A stretch of 64,000 nt of DNA from Clostridia bacterium (GCA_017525805.1 JAFXSH010000100.1:1-64000), one strand, 5' to 3'. Shown: positions 52,381 to 61,972, counted from the first letter of the stretch. The notes: generated by a model from the sequence alone, not told the origin. Made by a program: numbers and translations.

Positions 52381-54153
52381 ATGACATCCGCGACACGTAT
52401 GCCATTACGTCACCTGTTGAAACGTTTTCTTCCTTACTACGGAAAATATAAAAAGGAAATCGCCCTGGACTTATTCTGCGCCCTTATGACCACGGGCTGC
52501 GAAATCGTGTTCCCTCAGATCGTGCGCATGATCACCAACCAGGCGGTGGCGGACTATACCCAAATCACCACCTCCTGGGTGCTCACCTTGGGCGGGGTGT
52601 ATTTGCTGCTCCGCGTCATTGACACGGCGGCCAACCATTTCATGCAGTATTGGGGCCATGTCACCGGAGCCAAGCTGGAAACGGACATGCGCACCGACCT
52701 TTTTAACCATTTGCAGCAATTGTCCTTTTCCTATTACAACGAAACCAAGGTGGGCCAGATCATGGCCCGTATCACCAGCGACCTATTCGACGTGACGGAG
52801 TTTTCCCACCACTGCCCGGAAGAATTTCTCATTGCCGGGGTGAAAATCACCGCCTCCTTCATCATCCTCTGCGGCATGAACATGTGGCTGACGCTGATGG
52901 TGTTCCTGCTTTTGCCCTTTATGCTCATCGGCACCCGGTATTTCCGCCAGAAAATGCGCATGGCTTTCAAGGACGCCCGGCATCAGGTGGGCGAAATCAA
53001 CGCCCAGGTGGAAGACAGTTTATTGGGCGTGCGGGTGGTGAAATCCTTCGCCAACGAGGATTTGGAGATCGAAAAGTTCGGTCACGGCAACGAAAAATTC
53101 TACGGCTTCAAGAAGATGCAGTACCGCTACATGGCGGGCTTCAACACCGTCACCCGCCTGTTCGAGGGCACCATGTACATTTTAGTGGTAGTAGCGGGCG
53201 CGCTGTTCTTAAAGGACGGCAAGCTGGCGGTTGGCGACTACACCGCCTTCCTGCTCTATATTTCCACCCTGCTTACTTCCATCCGCCGCATCGTGGACTT
53301 TTCCGAACAGTTTGAGTGCGGCATGACCGGTATCGAGCGCTTCTGCGAAATCATGGACGCGCCGGTGGAAATCAAGGATAAGCCCGGCGCGGTGCCCATC
53401 GGCGACGTGAAGGGCGAGGTGCGCTTTGAAAAAGTGGGCTTTCATTACGCCGACGACGTGAGCCACGAGGTGCTGGGCAGCGTGGATATGCTGGTGCGCG
53501 CCGGGCAGAACGTGGCCCTGGTGGGGCCCAGCGGCGCGGGCAAGACCACCCTTTGCAACCTGATTCCCCGGTTTTACGACGTGACCAGCGGCCGCATCCT
53601 CATCGATGGAAAGGATATCCAGGGCCTCACCCTTAAATCCCTGCGCAACGCCATCGGCATGGTGCAGCAGGAGGTCTATCTCTTCTCCGGCACTGTGCGG
53701 GAAAACATCTCCTACGGCAAGCCGGGGGCTACGGAGGAAGAAATCATTTTGGCCGCCAAGCGGGCCGGAGCCCACGAGTTCGTGGAAAAGCTGCCGGATG
53801 GGTACGATACCTACATCGGCGAGCGGGGCGTGAAGCTCTCCGGCGGTCAAAAGCAGCGGCTTGCCATTGCCCGGGTGTTTTTGAAAAACCCGCCCATTCT
53901 GATCCTCGACGAGGCCACCAGCGCCCTGGATAACGAAAACGAATTGCTGGTGCAGCGCTCCCTGGAGGAGCTGGCCAATGGCCGCACCACCTTCACCATC
54001 GCCCACTGCCTGACTACCATCCGCAACGCGGACGTGATTTGGGTGCTGACGGAAAAGGGTATCGAGGAAACCGGCACCCACGACGAGCTGATGAAAAAGA
54101 AAGGCATTTATTATTCCCTGTACAGCATGTACAGCGGAAAAGCCGCGTCATAA
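52381..54153 (+). CDS. ABC exporter half-transporter, MsbA/lipid-multidrug type
   Basis: 590 residues from the ATG at 52381 (AAAGGAGG upstream). Six membrane helices come first (EIALDLFCALMTTGCEIVFP onward), with the EINAQVEDSLLGVRVVKSFANE coupling region. The nucleotide domain has LVGPSGAGKTTLC, Q-loop MVQQEVYLFSGT, LSGGQKQRLAIARVF, and ILDEATSALD with the switch His in FTIAHCLTT. It works as a homodimer or with a partner not in view. Substrate (lipid, drug or peptide) is not readable. Confidence 0.9.
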   Translation: MTSATRMPLRHLLKRFLPYYGKYKKEIALDLFCALMTTGCEIVFPQIVRMITNQAVADYTQITTSWVLTLGGVYLLLRVIDTAANHFMQYWGHVTGAKLETDMRTDLFNHLQQLSFSYYNETKVGQIMARITSDLFDVTEFSHHCPEEFLIAGVKITASFIILCGMNMWLTLMVFLLLPFMLIGTRYFRQKMRMAFKDARHQVGEINAQVEDSLLGVRVVKSFANEDLEIEKFGHGNEKFYGFKKMQYRYMAGFNTVTRLFEGTMYILVVVAGALFLKDGKLAVGDYTAFLLYISTLLTSIRRIVDFSEQFECGMTGIERFCEIMDAPVEIKDKPGAVPIGDVKGEVRFEKVGFHYADDVSHEVLGSVDMLVRAGQNVALVGPSGAGKTTLCNLIPRFYDVTSGRILIDGKDIQGLTLKSLRNAIGMVQQEVYLFSGTVRENISYGKPGATEEEIILAAKRAGAHEFVEKLPDGYDTYIGERGVKLSGGQKQRLAIARVFLKNPPILILDEATSALDNENELLVQRSLEELANGRTTFTIAHCLTTIRNADVIWVLTEKGIEETGTHDELMKKKGIYYSLYSMYSGKAAS

Positions 54154-54195
54154 AAAAACAAAATAAATAATCGGCAAGCCCAATTGTTGATCAGG

Positions 54196-54273
54196 AAACG
54201 ATTGTATTTTACTTGTTTTTCCTGTTTTGACCGACTGAAAACGATTGTATTTTTATTGATATTCCTGTAAAAT
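54196..54273 (+). promoter_or_regulatory. Two direct repeats and possible promoter before the TAXI gene
   Basis: AAACGATTGTATTTT occurs at 54196-54210 and 54239-54253, a 43-bp period (about four helical turns), each followed by a further 14 nt ending TTCCTG. The second copy overlaps a weak -35 (TTGTAT, 54245-54250) 17 nt before TAAAAT (54268-54273). It suggests paired regulator sites, and no known binding motif was recognised. The 54154-54345 gap is otherwise empty. Confidence 0.5.
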
Positions 54274-54345
54274 ACTTTCATTCCAAAAGCGTTCCGGCAG
54301 GGAAAGCGCTTGGATAATCTTGCAGGAAAAGAGGTTTGCGGAAAC

Positions 54346-55323
54346 ATGAAGAAACTGATCGCTCTTGGGTTGGCGCTTGCTATGCTGACCATATCCTTCG
54401 GCGCGCTGGCCGACGAATATTTGGTGTTTTCCACCGGCGGCACCACGGGTACCTATTACGCCTTCGGCGGCGAAATCGCGGCCCTGCTTACCAGCAAAAT
54501 CGATGGCCTGGAGGTTACGGCTCAGGCTTCCGGCGGTTCCAAGGCGAACATTCTGGCTATCACCCAGGGCGAAGCCGAACTGGGCTGGACCCAGAACGAC
54601 GTAATGAGCTACGCCTATCAGGGCACCGACGACTTCGGCGGCCAGGAGGTGGAAACCTTCGCCGCCATCGGCGCCATTTATCCCGAAGTGGTGCATTTGG
54701 TTGTGGCCAAGGACAGCGGCATCACCAAGGTTGAAGATTTGAAAGGCAAGAACGTGGGCGTTGGCGCGGTAGGCTCCGGCGTGTACTTCAACGCCATTCA
54801 GATCCTGGAAATCGCTGGCCTGACCCTGAGCGACATTACCCCCCATTATCTTTCCTTCGCCGAATCCGCCGAATCCTTCCAGAACCGTCAGGTGGAAGCG
54901 TTCTTCGTGGTATCCGCTTTCCCCAATGCTTCTATCGTTGACGTGGCCCTCAAGCGCCCGATCACCCTGCTGACCTTTGAAGGGGAGCAAATGGAAGCCC
55001 TCCAGAGCAAGTATTCCTACTATGTCACCGATGTGATCCCCGCCGGTACTTATGAGGGCGTGGACGTGGATGTAGCGGTGCCCGCCATTACCGCCGTGCT
55101 GGTGGCGTCCAATGAACTGGACGAAGAATTGGTTTACCAGATTACCAAGGTCCTGTTCGAGAATAAGGACGAACTGACCAACGCCAAAAAGAGCTACATC
55201 AGCCCCGAAAGCGCCGTCAAGGGCGTGCCCACCTCCGAAAGCGACGCTTTGGCTGGCGTGACCGGCGGCACCTTCCATCCCGGCGCGGTGAAGTATTACA
55301 AGGAAATCGGTATCATGCAGTAA
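54346..55323 (+). CDS. TRAP transporter TAXI-family solute-binding protein
   Basis: 325 residues from the ATG at 54346. The signal peptide MKKLIALGLALAMLTI is cleaved after GALA; there is no lipobox. The TAXI pattern is FSTGGTTGTYYAFGGEIA, then GEAELGWTQNDV, GKNVGVGAVGSGVYFNA, and an AFFVVSAFPN segment. It delivers an organic acid such as glutamate, oxoglutarate or a C4 acid to the TRAP permease; the ligand is unknown. The ribosome site is weak (GAGG 11 nt upstream). A hairpin separates it from the permease gene. Confidence 0.9.
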   Translation: MKKLIALGLALAMLTISFGALADEYLVFSTGGTTGTYYAFGGEIAALLTSKIDGLEVTAQASGGSKANILAITQGEAELGWTQNDVMSYAYQGTDDFGGQEVETFAAIGAIYPEVVHLVVAKDSGITKVEDLKGKNVGVGAVGSGVYFNAIQILEIAGLTLSDITPHYLSFAESAESFQNRQVEAFFVVSAFPNASIVDVALKRPITLLTFEGEQMEALQSKYSYYVTDVIPAGTYEGVDVDVAVPAITAVLVASNELDEELVYQITKVLFENKDELTNAKKSYISPESAVKGVPTSESDALAGVTGGTFHPGAVKYYKEIGIMQ

Positions 55324-55349
55324 GGTTTCTGCCCTGTCATGATTTTGCG

Positions 55350-55372
55350 CGGGCCAGGGTATCCCTGGCCCG
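55350..55372 (+). other. Intercistronic hairpin after the TAXI gene
   Basis: CGGGCCAGGG and CCCTGGCCCG, perfect 10 bp with a TAT loop, then ATTTTC. It could attenuate transcription into the permease gene or stabilise the binding-protein mRNA. Confidence 0.7.
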
Positions 55373-55396
55373 ATTTTCTGCATAAGGGGGTATTTT

Positions 55397-57514
55397 ATGT
55401 CGGAGCAGCCTGAACGCGAGCATGATATTGCAGTCGCGGCCCAGGAGGAAGTGGACGCGATCATGCAAAAGTATGACCGGGAAAGTGCTTTCCGTACCCT
55501 GACGGGCTATCGGGGCGTGATCCTCAGCGTCATTTTGATCCTGTTTTCCCTGCTGCAATTGTATTCCACCTGGCGCATCATCCCTTCCACCCATATGCGG
55601 CCTATCCATTTGGGCATCGTGCTGATGCTGGCCTACCTGCTCTATCCCGCCAGGCGCAAGTCCCGGAAGGACAAATTGCCCTGGTACGATGTGGCGCTGG
55701 CCTTGCTGTCCATTTCGGTCTATTTGTATCAGGTGATTTACTTTGATCAGATCGCCATGCAGTTCGGCTATACGGATTTCCAGCTCTATTTGGGTCTGGT
55801 GGGGATCATTCTGCTGCTGGAAGCCTGCCGCCGGGTGGTGGGCCTGCCCATCGTGATCATTTCCCTTTGCTTTGTGACGGTGGGCCTGTTCGGGCGCAGC
55901 ATGCCGGGCTTCCTGGCAAACCGGGGCTTTACCTGGAAGCAGCTGGTGCAGTACCTGTTTTATACCCAGGAGGGCGTTTTCGGCACGCCGGTAGGCGCGT
56001 CCTCCACGTTCATTTTCCTGTTCATCCTCTTTGGTTCTTTCCTGGAAAAAACGGGCGTGGGCGAATTCTTCATCGACCTGTCCAACGCCATCTGCGGCCA
56101 TCAGCGGGGCGGCCCGGCCAAGGTGGCGGTCATTACCTCCGCCTTTGAAGGCACGGTGTCCGGTTCCTCCGTGGCGAATACGGTGGGCTCCGGCTCCTTC
56201 ACCATCCCCATGATGAAGCGCTTGGGCTATAAGCCGGAATTTGCCGCGGCAGTGGAAGCGGCGGCCTCCACCGGCGGCCAGATCATGCCCCCGGTCATGG
56301 GCGCGGCGGCGTTCCTGATGGCGGAGTCCATCGGCCTGCCCTACGGCGTGATCGTGAAGGCGGCTATCATTCCCGCCCTGCTGTACTTTGTGGGCATTTA
56401 TATCATCACCGACCTGGAAGCCCGGAAGCAGGGGCTGGTGGGCATGGACAAGGATAAGATGCCCAAGCTGGCCAAGGTCATGTTGGAACGGGGCTTCCTG
56501 ATGCTGCCGCTCATTGCCATCATCGCCATTCTCGCCATGGGCTTCACCCCCACCATGGCGGCGCTCATCGGCATCGTCACCGCCATTGTGGGTTCTTACC
56601 TGCGCACCGTGGCGGAACTGGTCTGCGTGCTGGTGCGGGGGAAAAAAGCTTACGGCATGATCGCCAATGGGGAAGGCGTGCCTAAAGAAACCTCCTTCGG
56701 CAAGGCGCTGCTCACCGCCGTGAAAAAGACCCAGGGCCTCCACGGCATGGATTACCTGAAAGCCTTAGAGGGCGGCGCGCGTTCCATCATCGGCGTGGCG
56801 CTAGCCTGCGGCACGGCGGGCATCATCGCGGGCATGATCACCAAAACGGGCATCGGCCTGAAAATGGGCACGGGGCTTTCGGCTATCGCCAGCGGCAATT
56901 TGCTGCTGCTTCTCCTGTTTACCATGCTGGCTTCTATCCTGCTGGGCATGGGCGTGCCCACCACAGCCAATTATCTGATCACCTCCACCATCATGGCCCC
57001 CATCGTTTATAAGGCGCTCACCGCCAGCCTGCCGGAGATTTACGGTGCGCTGACCGCCATCAACGCGGGCTATGCCCTGCTCCCCGCGCACCTGTTCACC
57101 TTCTATTTTGGCATTATCGCGGATATCACGCCGCCCGTGGCCTTAGCGGCCATGGCGGGGGCGGCCATCGCCAAATCCGATCCCCTGAAAACGGGCTTAG
57201 AGGCTTCCAAGCTGGCCATTGCCGCCTTCCTGGTGCCGTACCTGTTCGTATTGAGTCCCCAAATGCTGATGCTCAACGCCCACTGGTACGAGGTGGTGCA
57301 AATCATCATCACATCCCTGGTTGGTATGTTCGGCATCGGCATGGGCTTGGAGCGGTACTGGAAAACCAAGCTCAATATCCTTCAGGCGCTCATGGCCCTG
57401 GCGGGCGGTTTGCTGCTGATCTACCCCGGTACGCTCACCGACGTGATCGGCATCGTACTGGTGGGGCTGGTCGTGGTCTGGCAGTGGATGCAGGCTAAAA
57501 AAGTCAAAGCCTGA
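55397..57514 (+). CDS. TRAP transporter permease, fused DctQ-DctM type
   Basis: 705 residues, matching the TAXI-associated fused permeases. An N-terminal soluble start is followed by four helices (about 38-150, the DctQ part). The large DctM part has the AFEGTVSGSSVANTVGSG and AAASTGGQIMPPVMGAAAF motifs, the LGMGVPTTANYLITST signature, and a C-terminal pair of helices. It imports with a sodium or proton gradient, in partnership with the TAXI protein. It is followed by a terminator. Confidence 0.93.
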   Translation: MSEQPEREHDIAVAAQEEVDAIMQKYDRESAFRTLTGYRGVILSVILILFSLLQLYSTWRIIPSTHMRPIHLGIVLMLAYLLYPARRKSRKDKLPWYDVALALLSISVYLYQVIYFDQIAMQFGYTDFQLYLGLVGIILLLEACRRVVGLPIVIISLCFVTVGLFGRSMPGFLANRGFTWKQLVQYLFYTQEGVFGTPVGASSTFIFLFILFGSFLEKTGVGEFFIDLSNAICGHQRGGPAKVAVITSAFEGTVSGSSVANTVGSGSFTIPMMKRLGYKPEFAAAVEAAASTGGQIMPPVMGAAAFLMAESIGLPYGVIVKAAIIPALLYFVGIYIITDLEARKQGLVGMDKDKMPKLAKVMLERGFLMLPLIAIIAILAMGFTPTMAALIGIVTAIVGSYLRTVAELVCVLVRGKKAYGMIANGEGVPKETSFGKALLTAVKKTQGLHGMDYLKALEGGARSIIGVALACGTAGIIAGMITKTGIGLKMGTGLSAIASGNLLLLLLFTMLASILLGMGVPTTANYLITSTIMAPIVYKALTASLPEIYGALTAINAGYALLPAHLFTFYFGIIADITPPVALAAMAGAAIAKSDPLKTGLEASKLAIAAFLVPYLFVLSPQMLMLNAHWYEVVQIIITSLVGMFGIGMGLERYWKTKLNILQALMALAGGLLLIYPGTLTDVIGIVLVGLVVVWQWMQAKKVKA

Positions 57515-57529
57515 ACGATACAAATGAAT

Positions 57530-57573
57530 ACGGTCAGCCGCGTGGGATGCCCCGATGCGGCTGACCGTTTTTC
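57530..57573. terminator. Terminator after the TRAP permease gene
   Basis: ACGGTCAGCCGC (57530-57541) pairs with GCGGCTGACCGT (57557-57568) then T residues on the plus strand. It also lies just past the convergent GH31 gene. Confidence 0.85.
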
Positions 57574-57579
57574 ATGGGA

Positions 57580-59973
57580 TTATTTCAGCTTTAGTTGGCG
57601 CGCTTCGCCCGTATAACCGATGATTTGTTCATCAAAACCGAACAAGCGGATGTGCATTTCCCGCGTTTCCGCCATGCCCGGAAAACTCCCCTGACGGGTG
57701 GAAACGGTGAGCTCGCTCGCCGCGTCGTTCCACGTGAATTTTACAAGAGAACAGGCGTCCGGGTCGTTTCCGTCGCCGGGGTCGTCGTACCAGGTGAAGG
57801 AGCCGTCCGCGCCGGGATATACCGTCACCGTGAGCGGTGGATCGGGGATCTCACTGGTGTACTGTTGCACGGGATAAGTCAGCAGGATCGCGCCGGAACG
57901 GAGGAAAACGGGAATCTGGTCCAGGGGCGCTCGCACCCGCGCCTTTTGCCCACCCGCATAATGCTCTTCTGTTTCCCAGGCGTACCAGTCATACCCCGCG
58001 GGGAGATATACTGTTTCCGTATCGTCCGGCTTTTCGATTTTTTGGGCGTTTGGCAGGTATTCTATGGGGTGGGTCACGGGCTTGATGAGCAAAGCATCTC
58101 CTAACAGCATTTCATCATGGATAGACCGCAGGCTTCTGTCTTGTGGATATACCAGGGCGGGCACGCGGGTCATGGGCAGCCCCTCCCGGCTGTATTGGGC
58201 GGCTAAGGAATAGAGGTGGGGCAGCAGCTGCATGCGCAGGCGGATGGCTTTTTCAATGGCGTCGTACCATTTTCCGCCCTTTTCCCCGAACCGCCAGATT
58301 TCCCTGGGCGTGCTCATGCCGTGGGAGCGCATGATGGGCAGGAAAACGGAGAATTGCAGCCAGCGCACGTACAGCTCCCGGTAGCCGGGGTCGTTCACGC
58401 CCTCCGGGAAATCGCCCGCGCCCACCCAGGGGCCACCGAGACCGGAGGGAAAGAAGCCGCCCGCGTCGGTGCTCCACCAGCCCTCCCCGGCGGCCATGAA
58501 GTTCAGGCCCTCCGGCACCTGGCGGCGCAGGGTTTCCCAGGTGGAGGAAACGTCCCCGGACCAGGTGACCGCAGCGTACCGGTGCTGGCCCGCCCAGGAG
58601 GAACGGGTCAGGTTCAGCACTCGTTTGTCCGGCGCGTCGGCCCGCTGTCCCTCGAAAATGCCCATGGAATGATGCAGGCTGTACAGGCTGATTTTGGCGG
58701 GGTCCAGATACTTTTTCGCTTCCTCTGTGTTCAGGCGGATTCGTTCAAAGGGCTCCGGCTTCATTTCCCCCTGCCAGTCCGGCTCGAAGGGCTCGGTGCA
58801 GTCGCACCACCAGGCGTCGATGCCGTACCGGAACAGCCCCTCCCGGGCCTGCTTCCAGTAAATCCGCCGGGCTTTGGGGTCGAAAGCGTTATAAACGGCG
58901 CGGTCGCCCAACATGCAGCCGTTTTCCAGCATTTCCTTCCGGTTTTCGTTTTGATCCCCGCGCATGGAGGGCCAGACGGAGATCATCATTTTCACGCTCA
59001 TTGCGTGCAGAGCGTCCGTAAGCGCCTGGGGGTCGGGATAACGCTGCCGGTCGAACACCTTGTACCCCCATTGGCCCTCCGGCCAAGTTTGCCAATCCTG
59101 CACGATCAGGTCCAGCGGCACCTGCCGCCGCCGGTATTCCTTCGCCACGGAAAGCAGCTCTTCCGCGTCCTTGTATCGTTCCTTGGACTGGATGTAGCCA
59201 AAGGCATACCGGGGCAGCAGGGGAGCCGCGCCGGTGAGGCTCCGAAGCCTACGGCACACGCTGGCATAGCCCCCCGCCACGAAGTAATAATCCATTTCGT
59301 CGGCGCAGTCCGCCCACAGGTATGAGCCGTAGGCGTCGTCATGGAAGGTCATGAAGCACCCCAAATCGAACAGCAGGCCCCAGCCCTTGGTGGACACCAG
59401 CACCGGCACCACGGCTTTCATGTTGTGCTGGTACAGGTCCCGGCTCTTTCCCCGCAGGTTGCCGTACCCTTCCTCGTGGGAGCCTAAGCCGTACAGTCCT
59501 TCGTCCGGATCGAAATCAAAGGACAAGCGGCAGGCATAGGCTTTCCGGTCCTCCACGGTTTCATAAGAAATACCCTCGCCGCCGACGCTGTTTTCAGCAT
59601 CCGAAGGAAAGCGGTTCACCATCACGGGCTTTTCTGCCATTTGGCAGGGCCGCTTGGGGTCTTCCCGCAGCAGTACACGATTCTCTTTATCCAGAAAAGT
59701 AAGCGTTCCGGTATCCTTGCTTACCCGAGCCCGGATTTCGCCGCAGTCCATTAGGAACGCCTCTTCCGTTTCTGTGACGCGGCAGAGGCCGGGATCACGA
59801 CAGACCACCGCGAAAGCGGGATCCGGCAGGAAAGCATCCTTTCCCGTGCGGGTGACGCGCACCGCGCCGCAGGCCAGGGCGGCGACGCGAAGCAGCATGG
59901 GGCGCTTTCCGTTTTCCGGATCGATCAAGAATTGTCCCAAATGGGAAGCGGGCGATGACGCTTGCGTTATCAT
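57580..59973 (-). CDS. Glycoside hydrolase family 31 alpha-glycosidase, alpha-xylosidase-like
   Basis: 797 residues with AAAGGAG upstream. An N-terminal beta-sandwich leads to the barrel. The nucleophile is Asp391 in DAWWCDCTEPF, the acid/base Asp474 in TWSGDVSSTWE, and the C-terminal sheets have YLPAGYDWYAWETEE. No signal peptide, so it acts on imported oligosaccharides. The bacterial alpha-xylosidase branch is likely, with alpha-glucosidase as an alternative. It lies 19 bp after a broken beta-helix gene and has probably lost its original upstream promoter. Confidence 0.9.
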   Translation of the reverse strand: MITQASSPASHLGQFLIDPENGKRPMLLRVAALACGAVRVTRTGKDAFLPDPAFAVVCRDPGLCRVTETEEAFLMDCGEIRARVSKDTGTLTFLDKENRVLLREDPKRPCQMAEKPVMVNRFPSDAENSVGGEGISYETVEDRKAYACRLSFDFDPDEGLYGLGSHEEGYGNLRGKSRDLYQHNMKAVVPVLVSTKGWGLLFDLGCFMTFHDDAYGSYLWADCADEMDYYFVAGGYASVCRRLRSLTGAAPLLPRYAFGYIQSKERYKDAEELLSVAKEYRRRQVPLDLIVQDWQTWPEGQWGYKVFDRQRYPDPQALTDALHAMSVKMMISVWPSMRGDQNENRKEMLENGCMLGDRAVYNAFDPKARRIYWKQAREGLFRYGIDAWWCDCTEPFEPDWQGEMKPEPFERIRLNTEEAKKYLDPAKISLYSLHHSMGIFEGQRADAPDKRVLNLTRSSWAGQHRYAAVTWSGDVSSTWETLRRQVPEGLNFMAAGEGWWSTDAGGFFPSGLGGPWVGAGDFPEGVNDPGYRELYVRWLQFSVFLPIMRSHGMSTPREIWRFGEKGGKWYDAIEKAIRLRMQLLPHLYSLAAQYSREGLPMTRVPALVYPQDRSLRSIHDEMLLGDALLIKPVTHPIEYLPNAQKIEKPDDTETVYLPAGYDWYAWETEEHYAGGQKARVRAPLDQIPVFLRSGAILLTYPVQQYTSEIPDPPLTVTVYPGADGSFTWYDDPGDGNDPDACSLVKFTWNDAASELTVSTRQGSFPGMAETREMHIRLFGFDEQIIGYTGEARQLKLK

Positions 59974-59992
59974 CCTTCATTCTCCTTTGCGT

Positions 59993-60487
59993 TTATTTCA
60001 GGCGCAGGCCGGTGATTTGTTTCAGGACGCTGAAAGGGCCGGGCGGCACGGCGTCTTTGGGCAGTTCCGTTCCTTGATGATCCGAAAGGATCGGGGGATC
60101 AAGCGTCACAGGAGACACATCATCGGGACGGTGGATCAGATTCAGCCGCCCCGCTCCGCGCCGTTCATGCGGAAGAGCACCGGCTTGGCGCAATAGCCGC
60201 CGTAGCGGCATTTGCCGATCAGGCTGTGGGCGATGCGCAGCCGGTCCGTGCCCTCGATGGTGTTGTCCTCGATGAGCATTTCTTCGGCGGACAGCCCCGC
60301 GATGCCGCACACTCCGGCGTCCCGGACACGGCAGCGGCGGATGACGCAATAGCCGATGAGCTGGCCTGGAATGGGCTCGTGGCGCCAGCATTCGTTTCCT
60401 ACGCCGATGCCCACGCCGTTTGACCAATTCACTTCACAGTCCTCGATCACCCAGTGATGGCCCCGGAAAGCGGAAATGGCCCCCCGC
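59993..60487 (-). pseudogene. Remnant of a right-handed beta-helix carbohydrate-active protein
   Basis: From about 60487 down to 60150 the minus frame reads a parallel beta-helix pattern (HHWVIEDCEVNWSNGVGIGVGNE, then YCVIRRCRVRDAGVCGIAGL and MLIEDNTIEG). Near 60146-60150 the frame breaks in a GC-rich run and continues in the next frame to a normal C-terminus (VPPGPFSVLKQITGLRLK) at 59993. The N-terminal half is missing. Such proteins commonly sit with GH31 genes in plant-glycan loci. It ends 19 bp before the GH31 start, so the two were an operon. Confidence 0.65.
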
Positions 60488-60758
60488 TGGGGCACCGGCG
60501 CGCCGGTGGCCCGTGGGATGAAGGAAAACGAAGATTTCCTGGTGGCGGCGGAAAAGCTCATGGCGCTGCCCGAAACCTCCCCCTCCCGCACGGCTTATCT
60601 GCATCTGCTGCTGGGCAATCTTTTGTCCGTCCTCAAGTTCCATACCGCCGCAGCTTTCCATGAACGGGACTTTCGTCCAGCAGTTCCACGTGAATTTCTG
60701 CCGCTTCATCAACGCTATCCGCATTGATAAGGCCATCATGCTCACGCGGGACCCCTAA
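60488..60758 (+). pseudogene. Remnant of an AraC-family regulator
   Basis: A plus frame from about 60510 encodes an AraC-like middle helix region (LMALPETSPSRTAYLHLLLGN). After a frame change near 60650 it gives TFVQQFHVNFCRFINAIRIDKA, matching the second helix-turn-helix signature of AraC proteins, and stops at 60758. The N-terminal ligand domain and the first helix-turn-helix are gone. It lies head to head with the beta-helix remnant. The short match makes this less sure than the beta-helix call. Confidence 0.5.
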
Positions 60759-60802
60759 AAAACGCGCGGTATGCAGATGGAATTGATCTGCACGCCGCGC
60801 GT
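60756..60802 (-). terminator. Terminator of cysK
   Basis: Minus strand ACGCGCGG, then TGCAGAT/ATCTGCA inner arms, then CCGCGCGT followed by six T. Long two-part stem 4 nt beyond the cysK stop. Confidence 0.85.
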
Positions 60803-60806
60803 CTTA

Positions 60807-61736
60807 TTATTCTCCGAAGAGCTGGGTGGAATAATAGCGCTCCGCCGTATCGGGCAGCACGGTGACCACGGTTTTGCCCGGTCCTAACTTTTTGGCCAGC
60901 TTTAAGGCGGCGGCCACGTTGGTGCCGCTGGAAATGCCGCACATGAGCCCTTCTTCCTTGGCCAGACGGCGGGCGGTGTCCAGGGCCTCAGAATCGGTGA
61001 CCACGTAAATATGATCGTAGATTTCCCGGTTCAGGATGGCGGGGATGATGCCGTCCCCAATGCCCATCTGAATGTGGGTGCCGATGGTTCCGCCCGCTAA
61101 GATGGCGGCGTTTTCAGGCTCCACGGCCCAAATCTCCATATCCGGGTACTGGGCCTTGAGCACCTCGCCGATGCCGGTGAGCGTGCCGCCGGTGCCGATG
61201 CCGCTGCAATAGCCATGAATGGGCTTGGCCGCCTGGGCCATGATTTCCAGAGCGGTATGTTTTTTGTGGGCCAAGGTGTTATTGGGGTTTTCAAACTGCT
61301 GGGGCACGAATACCTTGGGGTTTTTCCGCTTCATGTCCATGGCGGCCTGGAGACATTCCTCGATGCATTTGCCGATGTCCCCCGCGTCGTGGATCAGCTT
61401 CACGTCCGCCCCGTAATGGCGCACCAGCTTGCGCCGCTCCTCGCTCACGGAATCCGGCATGATGATGATAGTGCGGTAGCCCTTCACCGCGCCGACCAAA
61501 GCCAAACCGATGCCCTGGTTGCCGCTGGTGGGCTCCACGATGATGCTGTCCTGGTTGATCAGACCCTCTTTTTCCGCCTGTTCGATCATGTTCAGGGCCG
61601 TGCGGGTCTTGATGGAACCGCCCACGTTCAAAAATTCCGCTTTCACCAAAATTTCCGCGCTGTCCTTGTCCGGCATGCGGTTCAGCCGCACCAGCGGGGT
61701 GTTTCCTACGGCGTCTAAAATGGATGCGTTGATCAT
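60807..61736 (-). CDS. cysK: Cysteine synthase (O-acetylserine sulfhydrylase)
   Basis: 309 residues from the ATG at 61736; the longer frame lies over the promoter. The PLP lysine is Lys43 in NVGGSIKTRTALN (family consensus NPGGSVKDR). The substrate loop is EPTSGNQGIGLA, the phosphate loop GIGTGGTLTGIGEV, and the C-terminal serine loop CGISSGTNVAAA. It makes cysteine from O-acetylserine and sulfide. The Val and Thr changes beside the lysine are conservative. It is monocistronic with promoter and terminator. Confidence 0.94.
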   Translation of the reverse strand: MINASILDAVGNTPLVRLNRMPDKDSAEILVKAEFLNVGGSIKTRTALNMIEQAEKEGLINQDSIIVEPTSGNQGIGLALVGAVKGYRTIIIMPDSVSEERRKLVRHYGADVKLIHDAGDIGKCIEECLQAAMDMKRKNPKVFVPQQFENPNNTLAHKKHTALEIMAQAAKPIHGYCSGIGTGGTLTGIGEVLKAQYPDMEIWAVEPENAAILAGGTIGTHIQMGIGDGIIPAILNREIYDHIYVVTDSEALDTARRLAKEEGLMCGISSGTNVAAALKLAKKLGPGKTVVTVLPDTAERYYSTQLFGE

Positions 61737-61799
61737 GCGTTCCTGTCCTTCCGCAGTCCGTCCCCTTTTTCGGGCTTCCTGCTGTGTGGTTAGAAAAAT

Positions 61800-61828
61800 A
61801 GTATACCAGAGAATGGCACGGCGGGCAA
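61800..61828 (-). promoter_or_regulatory. Promoter of cysK
   Basis: Minus strand TTGCCC (61828-61823), 17-nt spacer, TATACT (61805-61800). No T-box or SAM riboswitch pattern was recognised in the 64-nt leader. Confidence 0.7.
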
Positions 61829-61898
61829 TATCGTTTTTATATGTGACGCAATTATTTCTGAAATACGCGAAAAATATTAAAAAATTATTAAGAAATGC

Positions 61899-61927
61899 GT
61901 GCAATCTTTAAAAAAGTGTGTTATACT
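61899..61927 (+). promoter_or_regulatory. Promoter of the methyltransferase gene
   Basis: Weak GTGCAA (61899-61904), 17-nt spacer, TATACT (61922-61927). It is divergent from cysK. Confidence 0.55.
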
Positions 61928-61972
61928 GAGAAATGTACATTGGAGAAAACCCTCGGGGGAGGAGGAAATGGC

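Noticed and set aside
54196..54253. CRISPR array
   Set aside because: Only two repeat units of AT-rich sequence with no spacer series and no cas genes nearby.
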